DNA of 64,000 nt from Mycobacterium hubeiense (lineage in GTDB: Bacteria; Actinomycetota; Actinomycetes; Mycobacteriales; Mycobacteriaceae), in NCBI RefSeq assembly GCF_002838065.1, contig NZ_PIZU01000024.1, positions 16,038 through 80,037 of the forward strand. The letters are read 5' to 3'. Numbering within the stretch: position 1 is the stretch's first letter; each line of letters begins with the position of its first letter. This document shows, piece after piece, positions 25,116 to 33,327 of this stretch. A program made the position numbers and the translations under genes. The notes beneath the pieces are model-generated. The model was given only the letters and a program-made list of their open reading frames with translations, had not been told where the DNA came from and ran no database searches.

Positions 25116-25173
25116 GAACGAGACCACTCTTAGGGGACAGTGGGCGTCTAGGTGTGCTATTCCATGACATTGG

Positions 25174-26250
25174 TTACGCGGTGAGGTCATCGAACGACAG
25201 CTGCAACGGGCGCTCTGGGATGTCCGGCACGATGATCCCTTCGGCGGTCAGTCGGTAGGTGCTGAGCGGCACACGGCTGGCCGGCGGCCGGTGTCCCAGT
25301 GCACTGTGGGGCCGTTCGTAGTTGTAGAAGTTCAGGAAGCCCGGCAATGCCGCCCGACGTTCAGCTTCTGAGTCGTACTCGCGGACGTAGGCCCACTCCC
25401 TGGCCAGCGTGCCCTGATATCGCTCCACCTTGCCGTTGGTCCGAGGCGTGTAAGGCTTCGTTCTCTTGTGCACGGTTCCGGTGTCCTGTAACGCCTTGGC
25501 CCACGCCTTCGAGCGGTAGCACGAGCCGTTGTCGGTGAGCGCCCGTCGAATCGAGGTGATGCCGTGTTCGGCGAAGAACACAACCGACCGCAGCCAGAAA
25601 TCCGCTGCGGTGACACCCTTCTCGTTCTCCAAAGGCTCGGTGTAGGCCAGCCGCGAATGGTCATCGAGGGCGCTGTGCAGATAGGTGTAGCCGATCCGGC
25701 CGGTGCCTTCGCCCTGGCGCTTGGAGGCCCGGTGCCCGTCTGAGCCGCGGCCGTGCGCCCACCAGCCGCCACCTGTGGGGATGCGGCCGATTTTCTTGAC
25801 GTCGACGTGGATCATCGACCCGGCTTCGTCATGCTCGAACCGCAGCACTGTGCGCAGCTGCTCACCGGTCGGCGGGTCCAGATCGCTGACCCGGCTGATG
25901 CCCTTGCGGACCAAGATGCGGTGCACGGTCACCGGCGCGATCACTATCCGGTGTTCGTCACGCAGGACCGCTGAGAGCCGCGCGGCCCCGTACTTGGTCT
26001 GCCGGCGCAACGACTCCACGAGCTGCTCGATCTCCGGGTCCGTCTGTCCGGGCGACGAGTTCGGCGCGGACGAATGGTCAAGCAAGCCAGCAGGACCGGC
26101 CTCAACCCAGCGGGCATGCCACTTGGCCAAGCAGCGCCGCGAGATGCCGGCCTCTGATGCCACGTGCGCGATCGGCCGCCTCTGGTCGACCCGCTCACAC
26201 AGCCGCCGACGCCCAGCAGCCGTCAACGGTGCGTTCGGGTGACTCGGCAT
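25174..26250 (-). mobile_element. IS481-family transposase
   Basis: The 358-residue transposase has an N-terminal helix-turn-helix (RRLCERVDQRRPIAHVASEAGISRRCLAKWHARW), and a DDE core with D in HVDVKKIG, D in ALTDNGSCY and E in NGKVERYQGTLAREW. The C-terminal YNYERPHSALGHRPP is typical of IS481. It is full length and shows no frameshift, so the enzyme may be active. The outer inverted repeats are not convincing by eye, so only the gene is bounded. It separates the VirB4 operon from the pilin/TcpC operon. Confidence 0.9.
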
Positions 26251-26341
26251 GGGCGTTTCTCCTGGGCGAATGCATCGCCCAGGAGTTTGTCCTGGCGGTC
26301 TGACAAGCCGGGTCGACCAGGCAAACTCCCCCTGGCATTAG

Positions 26342-26373
26342 TGCCATGGCAGTAGTAGACTATTGCCATGGCA
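26342..26373 (+). promoter_or_regulatory. twin palindrome operator over a leaderless promoter
   Basis: Two copies of the perfect palindrome TGCCATGGCA (26342-26351 and 26364-26373) flank a 12-nt spacer with a -10-like TAGACT (26356-26361). The second copy contains the ATG at 26368, six nt after the -10. A repressor bound to both would cover the -10 and the start codon. Confidence 0.6.
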
Positions 26374-26592
26374 ACAAGTGTGACGTCGAACGCGACCGTG
26401 AGCGTGACCGCAACAGCAGTGCGTAGCTGTGGACGGAGCAAGCGTGTTCACTTGTCCGTGGAGAAGCTTCAGAGGCCCAGCCAGTTCCTTCCTCTATGCG
26501 GCGGGGTGTCCTCGCACCTCCTCTTGGTTGAGGAGGAGGGGACGATTAACTGCCCCTCGTGCCTCCGACTAATGAAGGAAAGAGGACTCTGA
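26368..26592 (+). CDS. small Cys-rich protein, first gene of a four-gene cargo operon
   Basis: The 74-residue product begins MATSVTSNATVSVTA and carries SCGRSKRVH, PLCGG and INCPSCLRLMKERG, a zinc-ribbon-like pattern also seen in the 24831-25115 protein. The ATG is within a palindrome and likely leaderless. The stop overlaps the next start (TGATG). It could be the autorepressor of its own operator, but no helix-turn-helix is obvious. Confidence 0.6.
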   Translation: MATSVTSNATVSVTATAVRSCGRSKRVHLSVEKLQRPSQFLPLCGGVSSHLLLVEEEGTINCPSCLRLMKERGL

Positions 26593-26939
26593 TGACTCGC
26601 CGGACGCGATGCAAAACCGATCCTGAACTGGTTCTCCTCGACTACGGCAACGGTTTCGTTGAGGCCGCGCTTGAGGTTCCCGGCGACATTCCGATCACCA
26701 TCGCCAAGGCGTCAATCCCGGAAGGCCGGCGCCGCGGCTATTGGATCGTGGTGGTTGACAAGGACTATTCCGACCCGATCGGAACGAAGGCTGCCGCGAT
26801 GGAGCTGTTGGACGTTCTCGCGGCTGAAGCCCGTCCACGCATGGAGCAATCCGAAAGGGACTTCCGAGAGCGTTGGCCGGTGGCACACGAGGGATTCGCG
26901 GTCTTCAAGCGTGAGGCGATGGGGCTCAAAGCCTCGTGA
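26592..26939 (+). CDS. hypothetical protein, 115 aa
   Basis: The protein starts MTRRTRCKTDPELVLLDYGNGFVEAALEVPGDIPITIAKASIPEGRR (as separate segments) with alternating strands and ends in two helices. Pattern and neighbours suggest a small nuclease-like or antitoxin-like fold, but no catalytic set is evident. It overlaps both neighbours by 1-4 nt, so the four genes are one operon. Confidence 0.55.
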   Translation: MTRRTRCKTDPELVLLDYGNGFVEAALEVPGDIPITIAKASIPEGRRRGYWIVVVDKDYSDPIGTKAAAMELLDVLAAEARPRMEQSERDFRERWPVAHEGFAVFKREAMGLKAS

Positions 26940-27247
26940 CGGCAGAACCTGAGGGTGACACTCCCAACCGAACTGTTCGTATCCCCACCATCGAGTGGAA
27001 CGCCGGATTACGCGCTGCAGCCAAGAATGGCGAGAAGCTACCCGCGGTCATCCGGCGCGGAATCGCGTCGTACGTGGCCCAGACCGACGACGACTACCGC
27101 ACCGAATACCGGGCCACATCGGTAGCCGACTCCCAGCTCGTTGTCATGGGCATCTCCGGCGAACTGGCCGAGGTTCGGCGCCAGTTCCCCGCCAAACACT
27201 GGCATCTGGAGTCATGCCGCCGATCGACCTACCAGCCCGTCAAATAA
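26936..27247 (+). CDS. possible ribbon-helix-helix-type protein, 103 aa
   Basis: GTG start overlapping the previous stop (GTGA). Residues 11-45 read TVRIPTIEWNAGLRAAAKNGEKLPAVIRRGIASYV, a strand followed by two helices as in ribbon-helix-helix regulators. The rest is a charged helix and a short tail. It is a plausible DNA-binding member of the operon and could bind the TGCCATGGCA pair. The fold call is tentative. Confidence 0.5.
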   Translation: MTAEPEGDTPNRTVRIPTIEWNAGLRAAAKNGEKLPAVIRRGIASYVAQTDDDYRTEYRATSVADSQLVVMGISGELAEVRRQFPAKHWHLESCRRSTYQPVK

Positions 27248-27282
27248 CCCCAATCCGACACGCACAACGGCAGGAGTTCCCA

Positions 27283-27471
27283 ATGAGCGCGACACCGATC
27301 ACCATCACCGCCGAGATCCTCCCGGGGAAGCAGGATCCATCTGCAGAGGCCCATTTCGCCAACGGTCAGCGGGCGGGCCAGTACGCCCGGCTTCTGGTCG
27401 ATAGCGGCGACTACACAGGGGTCTATCTCGATGACGGCGAAACCAAGTGGCCCGTCAAGCCTTCCGTGTAA
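27283..27471 (+). CDS. 62-aa hypothetical protein
   Basis: ATG with AGGAG 7 nt upstream. The protein starts MSATPITITAEILPGKQD and is beta-rich, ending VYLDDGETKWPVKPSV. It is the last gene of the cargo operon and meets the convergent transfer operon 22 bp later. No family recognised. Confidence 0.5.
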   Translation: MSATPITITAEILPGKQDPSAEAHFANGQRAGQYARLLVDSGDYTGVYLDDGETKWPVKPSV

Positions 27472-27493
27472 CCAACGTGGTGGAACACCACAT

Positions 27494-28102
27494 CTAGGAG
27501 GCCATGGAGTCTGCGCCGGTTGCTCCGGTCAATGCGCCGAACACGGCGGCAGCCGCAGCCGGGCGCGGCGGGACCGGTGACGGTGCGCTGGCCGAACCGC
27601 GTTCAGATGGGGTGGGTGGCGGCGCACTGACCGGCTCGACGCCCCTGGGCTGAGCGGGTCGGCGGCGGGTCGGCGGCGTGTGCCGGCGCGGAAAGTCGAC
27701 GACGATGACATCGCCGCCGACGACTGCCACCGGGCTTGCTGCCGGCATCAGTTCTGAGGTGGATGGGGCGGTCGACACCAGCAGCCCGAGCATCCAGCCG
27801 AGACGCGTGGTGATCTTGATGCCGTCAAGGGGGATGTTGGCCAGCGCCCCTCCGATGACGATCGTCAGGCCCGCGCCGATGAGGAGATTGACCAACGGGT
27901 TGATGATCGGCAGAAAGTACGCGGAGATGCCCGACAACCCGAAGGTCATGCCGCCGCCGACGAACTGCGGAACCGTGTACGGGCCGCCGGGTAGCCGCTC
28001 GCCGTTGAATCCTTTACCGACCATGCGGGGGAACCGCATCGCCAGGGTGTAGACCCGCACGGACCGGTAGCCCATATCGATCAGTTCAGCACCCAGCGCC
28101 AT
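27494..28102 (-). CDS. two-helix membrane protein of the transfer system (TcpE-like position)
   Basis: The 202-residue protein has a short N-terminus (MALGAELIDMGYRSVRVYTL), a loop, two membrane helices (LSGISAYFLPIINPLVNLLIGAGLTIVIGGAL in two segments; a weaker amphipathic one follows) and a Pro/Ala/Ser-rich C-terminus. Small bitopic proteins such as TcpE/VirB3 fill this place in Gram-positive conjugation operons. Its ATG overlaps the stop of the small upstream gene (TGATG). The family call is by topology and context. Confidence 0.6.
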   Translation of the reverse strand: MALGAELIDMGYRSVRVYTLAMRFPRMVGKGFNGERLPGGPYTVPQFVGGGMTFGLSGISAYFLPIINPLVNLLIGAGLTIVIGGALANIPLDGIKITTRLGWMLGLLVSTAPSTSELMPAASPVAVVGGDVIVVDFPRRHTPPTRRRPAQPRGVEPVSAPPPTPSERGSASAPSPVPPRPAAAAAVFGALTGATGADSMAS

Positions 28103-28230
28103 CACTGCCCCTTGCCGTCGTCGTGGTTGGTCCGGGCGAGCCATTCCGCGTCGGCGCCGGGTCGCCGGCGAGGACGCGGACCGTCGGATCGAGGTGCGCG
28201 TCGGGTGCGCGCGAGCGCATCAGCGCACAC
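28102..28230 (-). CDS. possible 42-aa overlapping peptide
   Basis: A GTG inside the last codons of the pilin-like gene opens a frame whose TGA overlaps the next ATG (TGATG). It bridges the gap between two coupled genes. The product is Arg-rich then ends EWLARTNHDDGKGQ. Support is organisation only; a competing short frame exists. Confidence 0.35.
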   Translation of the reverse strand: MCADALARTRRAPRSDGPRPRRRPGADAEWLARTNHDDGKGQ

Positions 28231-28498
28231 CCGAGCTGCCGCCGGTAACGCTTTCGGTGACGCCGGTGAACGATTCGGCCAGCGTCGGCAGCAGAAGAAA
28301 CAGGGCGACTGCCAGGCAGCAGATGACGGTGGTGCGGGTGAGCGCGCCGATGGTGAACTGCCGGCTCATCACCGTCTTGGCGATCAGGTGTCCCGAGCCC
28401 ATCAGGATGATGAGGCTGACACCGACGTTGCGTACCAACGTCAGGGCGTTGTTGATCATCTGGCCGGGGTCAGTGGCGGCCAGGACTGTGGTGATCAT
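28220..28498 (-). CDS. VirB2/TrbC-like small membrane protein (pilin-like)
   Basis: The 92-residue protein has a short start (MITTVLAATDPGQMINNALT) and two membrane helices (LVRNVGVSLIILMGSGHLIA and TTVICCLAVALFLLLPTLAE), a layout typical of VirB2/TrbC pilins and pilin-like channel proteins. It is 29 bp downstream of the TcpC-like gene. In this operon it could line the channel or form surface contact. Assigned by topology and context. Confidence 0.6.
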   Translation of the reverse strand: MITTVLAATDPGQMINNALTLVRNVGVSLIILMGSGHLIAKTVMSRQFTIGALTRTTVICCLAVALFLLLPTLAESFTGVTESVTGGSSGVR

Positions 28499-28527
28499 CG
28501 GTGTGTTCCTTTCGAGAGGGCGGGTTG

Positions 28528-29532
28528 TTACGGCTTGCCGAACACGCTGTCGGTGGGTGTTGCGGCCGAGGTGGGAGCGGAGCTGTTGCCGGCGGCGTCG
28601 TTGGTGGGTGCCGGCGGGTCGGTGGCCTTGGTTCCGAGTGCGGGGAACAGTTCGATGCCGGCGACTTCCCAGCGGCCATCGGTCACGACCAGGCGCAGTG
28701 GGTACTGCATCGGCACGGTGGAAAAAGCGCGCGTGCCTTGGATGGCGGCCAGCATCCGCACCTGCGTGCTGCCGGCTGCCGGGGCGGGCGCCTGGGAGTG
28801 CACGCTGGTGACGGTGATGGACTGAAACGGCGGTGGGGTCAGTGGCTGAGCTTTGTAGCTTTGGGTGATGTAGCGGCTCATGTCGGGCCCGCCGGCGAGC
28901 AGTGCACGAAGGAATCCGGTGATGGCCACCACCGCGGGGTCGTCTTTGGCGACTACGGTCTGGTAGTCGAGGCTGACGTCGACGCCTGTTTCCCAGACCG
29001 GAGGGACCACGGCGGGCAGCGTGGTGGCGCGCAGTCGGGTGCCGTCGACGACGACGATCGTGACTTGGTAATAGACGCGTCGTCGTTGAAGGCTGTCGGC
29101 CGAGTCGCGTTGCGCGACGCTGACGACCACCGACCACTGTTGAAGACCGCCCACCGGTCCGGGGTGCGGGTCGGGCAGGGAGGCCAGCTGCGCGTCGGTT
29201 GCCTCGATCGGGGTGTCGGAGAGACTGCCCTCGCCGGTGTAGAAGGCGGCGATCTTGTTGGCGGAGTCCTTGGTGGCGCTGAGGTATGTCTTGACCCAGT
29301 CGATGGCGAAGTCACCGACGCGGGCGGTGTCATCAGCTGAGGCGGCGCTGACGTTGTGTTCCGACTGGCGGCCAACCATGCCGACGGCTGCAGAGGCCAA
29401 CGACCACAGCTGGCCGACGCCACCGATCGCGGCCAGCGCGACGGTCGCGACGATGGCGTACTTCATGGCGTGCTGGCGTCGCGTGGCGGCACGTAACAGT
29501 CGACGGTCGGTGGTGTCGGTGACGGTGGGCAT
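28528..29532 (-). CDS. TcpC-like conjugation assembly protein
   Basis: The 334-residue protein has one membrane helix (MKYAIVATVALAAIGGVGQLWSL, about 22-42) and two exported NTF2-like domains (VGDFAIDWVKTYLSATKDS... with YYQVTIVVVDG, then GPDMSRYITQSY... with MQYPLRLVVTDGRWEVAGI). TcpC proteins of Gram-positive conjugation have this plan and localise the transfer complex. The GGAGGACC site lies 7 nt before ATG 29532. It follows the first gene of the operon by 18 bp. Confidence 0.75.
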   Translation of the reverse strand: MPTVTDTTDRRLLRAATRRQHAMKYAIVATVALAAIGGVGQLWSLASAAVGMVGRQSEHNVSAASADDTARVGDFAIDWVKTYLSATKDSANKIAAFYTGEGSLSDTPIEATDAQLASLPDPHPGPVGGLQQWSVVVSVAQRDSADSLQRRRVYYQVTIVVVDGTRLRATTLPAVVPPVWETGVDVSLDYQTVVAKDDPAVVAITGFLRALLAGGPDMSRYITQSYKAQPLTPPPFQSITVTSVHSQAPAPAAGSTQVRMLAAIQGTRAFSTVPMQYPLRLVVTDGRWEVAGIELFPALGTKATDPPAPTNDAAGNSSAPTSAATPTDSVFGKP

Positions 29533-29550
29533 CGGTTTGGTCCTCCCCAC

Positions 29551-29778
29551 TCAGTGGTTGACGGCGGCGTTGTGTAGTCGGATGACGGCTTGGTCGGCGG
29601 CGGGCGCGTCGTTGAGCAGAAGTTCGATCACGCGTTTTTGCGCCGAGATGTCGAGGGGTAGGTCGACGAGATCGATGCACGCCGCGGTGATGTCGTCGGT
29701 GAACTTTCGGACGATCTCGGCGTCGTGCTTGGGGGCACGCCGACCGGTACTGCCGGAGCGGCGGCGGGATGGCTGCAT
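29551..29778 (-). CDS. 75-aa first gene of the TcpC/pilin operon
   Basis: Basic start (MQPSRRRSGSTGRRAPKHDAE) then a helical region (IVRKFTDDITAACIDLVDL...QKRVIELLLNDAPAADQAVIRL). GAAGGA sits 8 nt before the ATG. Unlike most genes with the same promoter box it has a normal leader of about 37 nt. Could be a small cytosolic partner or DNA-binding protein. Not recognised. Confidence 0.6.
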   Translation of the reverse strand: MQPSRRRSGSTGRRAPKHDAEIVRKFTDDITAACIDLVDLPLDISAQKRVIELLLNDAPAADQAVIRLHNAAVNH

Positions 29779-29821
29779 CGGTCGAGTTCCTTCGCGGCGG
29801 GAGTCGGGACAGGGCGCCAGA

Positions 29822-29853
29822 AGGTATATGCCGGGCCGAACACAGTTCCGGTC
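29822..29853 (-). promoter_or_regulatory. plasmid promoter box, copy at TcpC/pilin operon
   Basis: Minus strand: GACCGG (29853-29848), 15 nt, GGCATATACC (29832-29823). The start at 29778 is about 45 nt downstream and has its own ribosome site, so this transcript is leadered. Confidence 0.7.
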
Positions 29854-30285
29854 GCCGGCGGGGACAGGAATTTTTCGGCGCGCCCGCAGCGCCCCGGAAG
29901 GCAGCCGCTTGACGGGTGTTCGACCGGCCTGCTCCGGCCGTGGACGCTTCCGGGGCCGCGGCGAGGGGCTGCGATCAAGGGGTCCGCGGCCGAGGCGCGC
30001 GGCTGTTATGCAGCCATGACATCGATTGACACGGGGTAGTACGCTCGATCCGCGCAGCGCTCGTCAGAGCTAGCGGAGCGGATCGCGTCCCTCCCCCGGT
30101 AGATAGCCCACCCGCCCGTCAACGTAGCTGAACAGCTCAAAAAAGTCCTCTGACCAGGTTAAATGGCGACTAACTCGCATAGCGGCGGTCTGTTGAGTGG
30201 TCACACGTGTGACGAGGACTGTTACCAACGCCGTGAACTCACCCGACCACGGCGCTTTGGGCGCATCCGGTAGCACGCCCGTGAG

Positions 30286-30357
30286 CACGACCGACCATCG
30301 CTGAGTCGTCACGACCGACCACCGCTGAGTCGTCACGACCGACCACCGCTGAGTCGT
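30286..30357 (+). repeat. three 24-bp direct repeats (iteron-like)
   Basis: Each unit reads CACGACCGACCNTCGCTGAG followed by TCGT, in tandem without gaps at 30286, 30310 and 30334. The first unit has T where the others have C; otherwise they are identical. The regular array in a gene-free stretch is typical of iterons or partition sites. Confidence 0.8.
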
Positions 30358-30825
30358 CGGGTGATCTCACGAGCGTGGTAGCGCGCACGAGCACTACCGC
30401 GCGCACTACCGAAACTGTTAGCAGCCCCGTGGTCAGGAGAGGTCACGCGCACGGTGGCGCATCCGATCACACACGCGCCGGCTCGCCTGGTAACCGGCAT
30501 GTGGGCGGGCGCGATCACTGGCGCGTGCTCGGACCCGCTCACGGTTCCGTCGAACAGCGGGGTGTCTGGCTCGGTGGCGCACACCCGTGCCGTCCCGTTG
30601 TCGCCTCCACGCACACCCACGCCCACCTTCAGGCTGGCGGCGCATCAGCCCGTCTGTTTCGCGGGTGGTAACACGCGCCGGCGCATGGACACGAAGCCTG
30701 GTGAGAACGCGATCCAGCAATTCTTTGGAGCATCAATCCGGCCCGATGCAACATCGCTGGTCGACCTCATGCACATACCGTCAAGTGTGACACAGATCAC
30801 AGGCGTGGGGAGGCGGTTTTAGGTG

Positions 30826-30841
30826 CCGTAACGCGTTACGG
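30826..30841. promoter_or_regulatory. 16-bp perfect palindrome upstream of the sigma-like gene
   Basis: CCGTAACGCGTTACGG is fully self-complementary and lies 87 bp before the sigma-like start. A second, shorter symmetric element (GAACCGGTTAA) follows at about 30874-30884. Likely operator sites. Confidence 0.5.
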
Positions 30842-30927
30842 GCAACCGTAAAAGCCCTGGTCACGAAACTATTGAACCGGTTAATGGAACGCGGAATCAC
30901 ACAACACCGCTTCCAGGGAGTTCCCCA

Positions 30928-31869
30928 ATGACCACCATCTACGCCGAGGCGGACCAGGGCGCCGGCCACCCATACGCCAACACTGATTTCGGCTCTCTTC
31001 CGCAAACCCCGGTAGGCGCCCCTGGCCAGTCCGTGTGGACCCAACTCGCCAGAGAGTTCACCCGCCAGTGCCGGGCTGACAGTGCCCGCGCCGAATACGC
31101 CGAGTGGCGCGAACGCCACGGGTGGCGCGCCGACACGCCAACCGCATTGGTGGATGTACTGCGCGATGATCCGCATGGCTTGGGGGCGATCGTTTCCTAC
31201 TACCAAGCCGGCTCCAAGCTCGCCGCCGCCATCCTCGTAGAGGCCTTCCGGCCGGCGCTGATCACCTTCACCCGCTACGCCAGACTCGACCACACCGAGC
31301 AGATTGACCGACCGGAGGTGCGCGCCCAAGTCGTCCTCGTCACCTTCTACGAGGTCGCCTCCACCACCGATCCGCAGAGCCTGTCCATCGCCGGACGGCT
31401 CTACGGCGAGACACTTAAACGAGTTACACGGGAACGTCCCCACGCCCCGGAGTATGCCGCCACGGGACTGTTCCTCTACGAACACTCCACCCAGACCGAC
31501 AAGCGGGTAGCGGGCTCTAGCACCTATCGCGAGGACTACCGCGGTCGCCAGAGCGCGGGATCTCGGCCCGCGTCGGTCGATGTGGCCCCGGTGGCGACTC
31601 GCGCCCAGACCGACTGGGCAGCGATCGAACGCAAGGGCCTTGTTCGTGACGTGGTACTCCTCGCGCGCGACGAGGGCGTCATCAGCCAGCTTGAGTGCGA
31701 TCTCGTATGCGGCCGTTTTCTCGGTGACTCGCTTGTGCCGGTACCCACGCTGGCGCGCTCGCTGGGCCAATCTGTGAGCTATTGCGAAAGCAAGCTGCGG
31801 CGTGCGCTCGCGAAACTGAGCGATCGCTACACCCGTGACTCCCGCGCCGCTGCGGTGTCAGTCGCCTGA
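30928..31869 (+). CDS. sigma-70-like transcription factor
   Basis: The 313-residue protein has a region-2-like segment (SYYQAGSKLAAAILVEAFRPALITFTRYARLDH, then VLVTFYEVASTTDPQSLSIAGRLYGETLKRVTRER, about 90-160) and a region-4-like helix-turn-helix at the C-terminus (GVISQLECDLVCGRFLGDSLVPVPTLARSLGQSVSYCESKLRRALAKLSD, about 250-298), read here in parts. The same two blocks occur in divergent sigma-like proteins on actinobacterial plasmids. GGGAG lies 7 nt before the ATG. It is the only sigma-like protein in the window, and so is the prime candidate for reading the GACCGG-15-GGCATATACC boxes. That link is inference. Confidence 0.7.
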   Translation: MTTIYAEADQGAGHPYANTDFGSLPQTPVGAPGQSVWTQLAREFTRQCRADSARAEYAEWRERHGWRADTPTALVDVLRDDPHGLGAIVSYYQAGSKLAAAILVEAFRPALITFTRYARLDHTEQIDRPEVRAQVVLVTFYEVASTTDPQSLSIAGRLYGETLKRVTRERPHAPEYAATGLFLYEHSTQTDKRVAGSSTYREDYRGRQSAGSRPASVDVAPVATRAQTDWAAIERKGLVRDVVLLARDEGVISQLECDLVCGRFLGDSLVPVPTLARSLGQSVSYCESKLRRALAKLSDRYTRDSRAAAVSVA

Positions 31870-31907
31870 CTTTGCGTCTCGATTCACCCCATCGTTCGGA
31901 GCCAACT

Positions 31908-33308
31908 ATGCGTCGTATTGCACCTGTTGTGTTGGTGACCATCACCACCGTTATCGCGTTCCTAATCGGACCGAATGGGTTATCGATTGCAGCGGCGGCC
32001 GCAGCGTCGTGCCCCGACGCGACGGTGGTGGCCGTCCCCGGAACGACTGAAACCAACCCCGCGGCCAACCCTCGTGTGCCCGCAGGTCTTCTCAAGAAGG
32101 TCGTCGAGCCAGTCAAGAAGGCGACCCGACCGGTGCGCGTCACGGGCATGTACGTGCCCTACCCCGCCGACATTATCGGCAGCACCGCCAACGCATTGGG
32201 CTACAGCTTTAGCCGCCGACAAGGCGTCGACAACGCCACCAAGATGATCGAGGAGCAGTCCGCGAAGTGTCCCGACACGCGCTACCTTCTCACCGGCTAT
32301 TCGCAAGGAGCACACGTCGCCGGCGACCTCGCCGCTCGCATCGGTGCGCAACAAAGCCCGATTTCGGCTGACAAAATCCTCGGAGTCGCACTGCTCGCGG
32401 ACCCAGCCCAAGCGCCTCAGGGAGTACCGACGCTCGGCGTGACCGGTCCCGTCGTCGGATTCGCCGGTGCGCGCCAGGGGGGATTCGGTGCACTCACCGA
32501 TCGTGTGATCTCCATCTGCGCGCCGGGCGACTTCTACTGCAACGCGCCCGCCTCGCCCACCATCCGGCTGATCGGTCTCCTCGGCTCGCAGATCGATTCA
32601 GCCGATCCGACCAATAGCGCTCGGCAAGTCCTGGCCATCGCGGGCGGTACCTTCCTCGCGCCGGTGACCGCGGCAATCGCGGGCGTGACGACACTGCTCA
32701 CCCAACCGAACTTCGGCGCCAACCTGATCTCGGGAGGGCAACGATTCGTGGCAGCGCTGGTCCAGCAAGCCGGCGTCGCCGGTCCAATACTGCAAGGCGT
32801 GGGGACGGTGATCAACGCGGTGCAAGGCATCATCACCGCAGTCACCTCGGGCGCATTCGGCCAGATTCCCGGGCTCGTGGCCACCGCAGTGAAGACGTGT
32901 GCCGATATGACGGCCCGCATCACAGCGACCACACCCGCCATCGCCGACCACGCGTCGGGGCGGAACTGGGCTGCCGTCGGGAACGCGATCGGCTCGCTGC
33001 AGCAAGCCGGCGTCGAGCATCCGAACGCGATCGCCGACCGAACGAAGAATGTGTTCGACGTCGTGAGCGTCGGCTTGAACGCATTGATGGCTGCAGTGCC
33101 GGTGCAACAGTTTCCCGCTCTGGGCCCGTTCTACGCCCAGTTCACCCCTCAACAGGTGATCAACGAACTGATGGCATTCGCCCGGTTCTTGCAGGGCGGT
33201 GCGCACACCTCTTATGACAGCGCCCCGCTCGACGAGGCCGGCCACACCGGGGTGCAACTGATGTCGCGGTGGATGATGAATCAGATCGGCCAGCTGTCGA
33301 AGAGGTAA
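31908..33308 (+). CDS. secreted cutinase-family esterase with C-terminal extension
   Basis: The 466-residue protein has a signal peptide (about 1-33, ending near AAAAASC) and a cutinase-type alpha/beta hydrolase fold: nucleophile Ser132 in TGYSQGAH, Asp208 in the disulfide loop CAPGDFYC, and a likely His433 (GGAHTSYD). The insert between Asp and His is about 200 residues longer than in ordinary cutinases, with hydrophobic helices (TAAIAGVTTLLTQ; GTVINAVQGIITAV). Related enzymes hydrolyse lipid esters in the mycobacterial envelope. It may loosen the outer layer during mating. It starts 38 bp after the sigma-like gene. Confidence 0.8.
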   Translation: MRRIAPVVLVTITTVIAFLIGPNGLSIAAAAAASCPDATVVAVPGTTETNPAANPRVPAGLLKKVVEPVKKATRPVRVTGMYVPYPADIIGSTANALGYSFSRRQGVDNATKMIEEQSAKCPDTRYLLTGYSQGAHVAGDLAARIGAQQSPISADKILGVALLADPAQAPQGVPTLGVTGPVVGFAGARQGGFGALTDRVISICAPGDFYCNAPASPTIRLIGLLGSQIDSADPTNSARQVLAIAGGTFLAPVTAAIAGVTTLLTQPNFGANLISGGQRFVAALVQQAGVAGPILQGVGTVINAVQGIITAVTSGAFGQIPGLVATAVKTCADMTARITATTPAIADHASGRNWAAVGNAIGSLQQAGVEHPNAIADRTKNVFDVVSVGLNALMAAVPVQQFPALGPFYAQFTPQQVINELMAFARFLQGGAHTSYDSAPLDEAGHTGVQLMSRWMMNQIGQLSKR

Positions 33309-33327
33309 GCCGAAGCGACCAAGCGTG

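Larger units (their letters stand above)
29854..30927. other. 1.1-kb gene-free region with repeats, candidate replication, transfer or partition site
   Basis: No convincing gene is seen. It holds three perfect 24-bp direct repeats (30286-30357), an imperfect inverted repeat of GGTAGCGCGC and GCGCGCACTACC (30377-30411), several GC-rich inverted repeats, and a perfect palindrome upstream of the sigma-like gene (30826-30841). It separates the divergent transfer operon (left) from the sigma-like gene (right). oriT, oriV or parS are all possible; no relaxase or initiator gene is seen in the window to decide. Confidence 0.5.

Noticed and set aside
25100..26345. Terminal inverted repeats and target duplication of the IS481 element
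   Set aside because: No convincing pair of ends was found by eye; only the transposase gene is bounded.
28220..29137. 305-codon minus-strand frame
   Set aside because: Only its last 92 codons (pilin-like gene from 28498) are coding; the rest is antisense-like Arg/His-rich sequence inside the TcpC-like gene.
30070..30336. 88-codon minus-strand frame across the iterons
   Set aside because: Its N-terminus is just the 24-bp repeat translated (TTQRWSVV repeated); no ribosome site and no domain.
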